Made by a program: the position numbers and the translations under genes. Positions 45,381-48,549 of a stretch of 48,549 nt of DNA are shown here, in pieces; the first letter of the stretch is position 1; every line of letters starts with the position of its first letter. This DNA comes from Acidobacteriota bacterium (GTDB lineage: Bacteria; Acidobacteriota; Terriglobia; Bryobacterales; UBA6623), in NCBI GenBank assembly GCA_027592785.1, contig JAQCLD010000024.1, forward strand, positions 1 to 48,549, read 5' to 3'. The notes under the pieces are model-generated. The model was not told the DNA's origin. It saw only the letters and a program-made list of their open reading frames with translations, and did not search any database.

Positions 45381-45521
45381 CTAAGAACCGACCGGCCGCT
45401 GCCGTCCTCGCGCTGTCGCTCGCAGAATGACAGCCAATGCGCCCCACTCCATCACGAACGCCAGTCCGACTGACGCGGTGAGCGAGGCGACGACGACAAC
45501 AGACGTCCAAATCGGTTCCAT
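45381..45521 (-). CDS. Possible 46-residue single-helix membrane protein
   Basis: The frame ATG 45521 to TAG 45381 encodes 46 residues. Its one long hydrophobic segment is split here as IWTSVVVVASLTASVGLAF and VMEWGALAVILRA, and it ends in a short basic, Arg-rich tail (GRQRP). It lies upstream of a strong minus-strand terminator, which argues that something is transcribed on this strand. No Shine-Dalgarno sequence or promoter was recognised and I know no family. It could be a small membrane protein or chance. Confidence 0.4.
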   Translation of the reverse strand: MEPIWTSVVVVASLTASVGLAFVMEWGALAVILRATARGRQRPVGS

Positions 45522-45666
45522 GACGGGTGACAGTGCACGGGACGTGCCAAATCAAGATGGGCCAAAACGGTCCGTTTCCCGCCTCCGCTGACATCACGCC
45601 CTGCACTTGTTGACGAGCCGACCGGATAGTTTTTTCTGCACCGAGTAGAAATTACATAGCTCTAAG

Positions 45667-45951
45667 ATGACGAACGCTGCCAGGAAGGCCAAACGGTTCA
45701 TCGTCGCCGGACGGGTGCAAGGGGTCGGCTTCCGTTATTTCGTCCGGCGACAGGCCCAGGAACTCGGCCTGGCCGGTTTGGTCCGGAATCTTCCCGACGG
45801 CCGCGTCGAGGCCTTCGTCGAAGGTCCGTCGGCTCAGCTGGAGCAGCTCGAACAGCTGCTTCGGGAAGGCCCCGCGGTCGCTCGAGTCACGGGTGTCGAT
45901 AGTTCCGAGGCCGCGCCCAGCCTAGCAACCGACTTCGAGATTCGTGGATAA
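45667..45951 (+). CDS. acyP: Acylphosphatase
   Basis: AcyP hydrolyses acyl phosphates such as acetyl or carbamoyl phosphate. The 94-residue product has the active-site motif GRVQGVGFR (catalytic Arg) and 'NLPDGRVEAFVEG', which supplies the catalytic Asn and the second signature. The length is standard. Cytoplasmic. It is the first gene of the plus-strand group acyP-apt-ispE-prs-rplY. Confidence 0.92.
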   Translation: MTNAARKAKRFIVAGRVQGVGFRYFVRRQAQELGLAGLVRNLPDGRVEAFVEGPSAQLEQLEQLLREGPAVARVTGVDSSEAAPSLATDFEIRG

Positions 45952-45975
45952 TCTGCTGGAAGGACTGACGCACCC

Positions 45976-46497
45976 ATGGACCATCTCAAGAAACTGATCC
46001 GGGAGGTTCCGGACTTCCCCAAGCCCGGAATCCTGTTCTACGACATCACGACGTTGCTCAAGGACCCCGCGGGCCTGACCGAGTTGGCCGACGGCCTAGT
46101 GGCCCGCTATGCCGACAATCCGCCCGACGTGGTGCTGGGCATCGAAGCCCGCGGCTTCATCTTTGGTCCTCTGATGGCCGCCCGACTCGGCACCGGCTTC
46201 ATCCCCGTTCGCAAACCCGGCAAGCTGCCCGCCGAAAAAAGCCGCATTAGCTATGACCTGGAGTACGGCCAGGACACGCTCGAAATCCATACGGACGCTG
46301 TCATGGAAGGCCAACGTGTGCTCATCGTCGACGATCTGCTTGCCACCGGAGGTACGGCTCGGGCCACCTGCGACTTGGTCGAGCAGCTCGGCGGCAAGAT
46401 CCACGGACTCGCCTTTGTCGTGGAACTGACTTTCCTCCCTGGCCGGCAGCGGCTGAACGGCTACGATGTTCACTCCGTTCTGTCCTACGACACGTAG
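45976..46497 (+). CDS. apt: Adenine phosphoribosyltransferase
   Basis: Apt salvages adenine with PRPP to AMP. The 173-residue product has '[21 protein letters not shown]' at the start, '[10 protein letters not shown]', 'RKPGKLP' and the PRPP loop [14 protein letters not shown]. The length and motif order are typical. It lies 24 nt after acyP. prs downstream makes its cosubstrate PRPP, a functional link within the cluster. Confidence 0.95.
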   Translation: MDHLKKLIREVPDFPKPGILFYDITTLLKDPAGLTELADGLVARYADNPPDVVLGIEARGFIFGPLMAARLGTGFIPVRKPGKLPAEKSRISYDLEYGQDTLEIHTDAVMEGQRVLIVDDLLATGGTARATCDLVEQLGGKIHGLAFVVELTFLPGRQRLNGYDVHSVLSYDT

Positions 46498-46512
46498 TCC
46501 GCGAAGTTCGCC

Positions 46513-47436
46513 ATGCCTCGGATCTCCGGTCGCGCTTTTGCAAAGGTCAATTTGGGCCTGCGAATCCTGGATCGGCGTCCGGACGGCTTCCATGAATTGA
46601 GAACGGTCTATCAAACGATCTCACTCGCCGACCGTATCGAACTGACTTGGACACCCGGGCGGACCGGCAAAATCGTCCTGCACTGCAACCGAAAAGACCT
46701 GGAAACGCCAGACAACCTCGTTGTTCAGGCGGCCGAAGCGATGCTGCAGCGCACCGGCTCGCGGGGAAAACTCCACATAAGCCTCCGAAAACACGTTCCG
46801 GACGGCGCCGGCCTTGGTGGAGGCTCCTCCGACGCGGCGGCCGCCCTGACCGGCCTGAGCCGTCTCCTCAACAGGCCGCCCGCGGCGGAGATCCTCACAG
46901 AAATCGCCTCAAGTCTGGGCAGCGACGTGCCCTTTTTCCTCCAGGGAGGACGGGCCATCGGGGTCTCGCGAGGCGAAGAGGTCTATCCCCTGCCCGAGTC
47001 GCCCAAACAATGGCTGTTGCTTCTAGCTCCGCGCCTTCACAGCTCGACCCCGGAGGCCTATCGGGACCTCGCGAAAGCCCGCCAGGGCGGTTTGACACCC
47101 CTCGATAAACCGCGTATCATCAGTGTTTTCAGCTCTGGGATCGGTGTGCCCGGAGGTCGCGCGGCGCAAAGCCCCGCGGGAGCATTGGCGAACGATTTCG
47201 AAGAGACTGTCTTCCATCGATTTCCCAAGCTTGCTGTCCTGAAATCGCGCCTCATCAAAGTCGGCGCACGCGACTCGGCCCTGTCGGGAAGCGGTTCGGC
47301 TTTGTTCGGTCTGTTCGCTACGCGGCAGACTGCTGAGGATGCGGTGGGCGGCTTGGGGACGGTGGAAGCTGATGTCTTCGTCGTTTCGACGGTGACCCGG
47401 CGGCAATGTGCGGCGGCCTGGCGTCAGAGCGGTTGA
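46513..47436 (+). CDS. ispE: 4-diphosphocytidyl-2-C-methyl-D-erythritol kinase
   Basis: IspE phosphorylates CDP-ME in the MEP isoprenoid pathway. The 307-residue product is a GHMP kinase: 'RAFAKVNLGLRILDRRPDGFHEL', the ATP loop PDGAGLGGGSSDAAAAL (near 95-111), 'SDVPFFLQGGRAIGVSRGE' and 'SALSGSGSALFGLF'. The length is normal. ATG 46513 has no clear ribosome site. The order ispE-prs-rplY is common in bacteria and supports the call. Confidence 0.95.
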   Translation: MPRISGRAFAKVNLGLRILDRRPDGFHELRTVYQTISLADRIELTWTPGRTGKIVLHCNRKDLETPDNLVVQAAEAMLQRTGSRGKLHISLRKHVPDGAGLGGGSSDAAAALTGLSRLLNRPPAAEILTEIASSLGSDVPFFLQGGRAIGVSRGEEVYPLPESPKQWLLLLAPRLHSSTPEAYRDLAKARQGGLTPLDKPRIISVFSSGIGVPGGRAAQSPAGALANDFEETVFHRFPKLAVLKSRLIKVGARDSALSGSGSALFGLFATRQTAEDAVGGLGTVEADVFVVSTVTRRQCAAAWRQSG

Positions 47437-47460
47437 GGTAGGCGGTTAGAACGATAGGTA

Positions 47461-48435
47461 ATGGCTCCCTCGTTAGAAGCGGTTCCCATTCGGGAACGGG
47501 ATCGTCTGTGCGTCTTTTCGGGGACGTCGAATCCCGCATTGGCGGAAAGCATCTGCGATCATTTGCGCGTGGACGTCGCCCGCAACAAAATGCGGACATT
47601 CGCCGACGGCGAAATCTACTTACAGATTCTTGAGAATGTGCGCGGTCGAGACGTCTTCGTCGTCCAGTCGACCTGCACCCCGGTAGACCATCACTTGATG
47701 GAACTGCTGCTCATGTTGGACGCTCTGCGACGTGCCTCGGCCAAGCGCATTACTGCCGTGTTGCCCTATTACGGTTACTCCCGTCAAGACCGCAAGGACC
47801 GACCGCGCGTCCCGATCTCGGCCAAACTAGTCGCCAGTCTGCTGGAAACGGCCGGCGCCGATCGGGTGCTCACCATGGACCTCCATGCCGCGCAAATCCA
47901 GGGATTTTTCAACATCCCCGTCGATCACTTGTACGGCATGCCCGTCATGGCGGACGAACTAAGAAAGGAAGCCATTGAGGATCTAACGATCGTCTCCCCC
48001 GACGCTGGAGGCGTGGAGCGCGCCCGCGGCTTCGCCAAACGGCTCAAGGCTCCGCTGGCGATCATCGACAAGCGTCGCGAGCGGATGAATCACACCGAAG
48101 TGATGCATGTCATCGGCGAGGTTGAAGGCCGCAATTGTTTGATCGTTGACGATCTGGTGGATACCGCAGGTACTCTATGTAAAGCGGCTGAGGCGCTCCT
48201 GGCCCAGGGCGCAAGTTCCGTTCGGGCCTGCTGCACCCATCCGGTGCTGTCGGGCGAAGCGGTGCAACGGATCGATGATTCCGTATTGACCGAACTTCTC
48301 GCGTGCGACTCGATTCCGTTGCGCGAAGAAGCGGTTGCGAGTAAAAAAATTCGGCAGTTGAGCGTCTCAGCGTTATTGGCTCGAGGTATCGCCTCGATCC
48401 ACGATGAGACTTCGATTAGCGAGCTATTTGATTAG
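47461..48435 (+). CDS. prs: Ribose-phosphate pyrophosphokinase
   Basis: Prs makes PRPP from ribose 5-phosphate and ATP for nucleotide, histidine and tryptophan synthesis. The 324-residue product has '[17 protein letters not shown]', the flexible-loop region '[20 protein letters not shown]', [11 protein letters not shown], and the PRPP-binding [13 protein letters not shown]. It starts 24 nt after ispE; TAGAAC 8 nt before ATG and ATAGGTA near it leave the initiation signal unclear. It feeds apt in the same cluster. Confidence 0.96.
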   Translation: MAPSLEAVPIRERDRLCVFSGTSNPALAESICDHLRVDVARNKMRTFADGEIYLQILENVRGRDVFVVQSTCTPVDHHLMELLLMLDALRRASAKRITAVLPYYGYSRQDRKDRPRVPISAKLVASLLETAGADRVLTMDLHAAQIQGFFNIPVDHLYGMPVMADELRKEAIEDLTIVSPDAGGVERARGFAKRLKAPLAIIDKRRERMNHTEVMHVIGEVEGRNCLIVDDLVDTAGTLCKAAEALLAQGASSVRACCTHPVLSGEAVQRIDDSVLTELLACDSIPLREEAVASKKIRQLSVSALLARGIASIHDETSISELFD

Positions 48436-48492
48436 GCAAGGATCAGGAATGGTCGGGCTCTCACAAGAGGCGCGCCGGACCAAGGAGACGAG

Positions 48493-48549
48493 ATGCTAGA
48501 GCATTCCCAACTAGAGGTTACCGCCCGCGCCGAGCGCGGCAAGAACGCC
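48493..48549 (+). CDS. rplY: Start of 50S ribosomal protein L25 (partial, runs off window)
   Basis: Only the first 19 codons are present. The product begins with a short Met-Leu-Glu stretch, then 'LEVTARAERGKNA', which resembles the L25/Ctc N-terminus with its conserved Arg and GK(N/G) segment. AAGGAG (48483-48488) lies a few bases before ATG 48493. The position after prs is the standard location of rplY, which supports the call despite its shortness. Confidence 0.7.
   Translation, partial: MLEHSQLEVTARAERGKNA

Overview
The window looks like a chromosomal, mostly housekeeping stretch of a GC-rich Gram-negative bacterium. The best guess is Acidobacteriota, Bryobacterales/Solibacter-like. The grounds are exported FG-GAP/ASPIC-UnbV (CRTAC1-like) lipoproteins, a TPR+FG-GAP giant, many lipoproteins, a Mg-type HemB, a two-gene egtB-egtD locus and a phage-tail-like protein family that I recall from that order. 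This placement rests on gene content and memory of families; there is no rRNA or marker search behind it. No IS element, integrase, CRISPR array or replication origin was seen.

Layout. 1-2325: a gene-poor start, one secreted-protein gene split by an in-frame TAA, and tRNA-Arg(CCT). 2354-8585: a TIM-barrel sugar isomerase-like protein, an OB-fold lipoprotein, an OmpA-family lipoprotein, a HAD phosphatase, purU, and egtB-egtD on the minus strand. 8692-12120: the plus-strand run hemB, yggS-like, glycosyltransferase, Tex30-like hydrolase. 12117-17021: two minus-strand beta-propeller-type lipoproteins. 17125-19040: miaB and a bifunctional-nuclease-family protein. 19066-24055: the minus-strand run scpA-scpB-rluB-CoA-binding protein-pckA, with a small membrane protein upstream of a terminator. 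24212-28880: a GT2 glycosyltransferase, a small secreted protein, DUF2203, fabG-fabD and an M20 amidohydrolase. 29038-33007: a large phage-tail-like gene broken by a one-base frameshift. 33037-42583: an OPT transporter, an SDR, a DinB protein, an MFS transporter, a TatT/TatP pair, an adenosine-specific kinase, two exported methyltransferase-like proteins and a PQQ-propeller protein. 42582-45059: zinc-ribbon protein, LemA, M48 protease. 45123-48549: two very small ORFs, then acyP-apt-ispE-prs and the start of rplY.

Points of most interest are the isolated, frameshifted phage-tail-like gene; repeated placement of a -10-like hexamer 6-8 nt before start codons that lack a Shine-Dalgarno sequence, which suggests leaderless mRNAs; the tandem signal-peptide-bearing methyltransferase folds; a TatT/TatP pair without its membrane subunits; divergent genes whose start codons share CATG; and the nonsense-split secreted-protein gene. 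Starts were chosen by Shine-Dalgarno spacing, signal-peptide position and overlap with neighbours. All functional names come from motif recognition by eye, not from searches.
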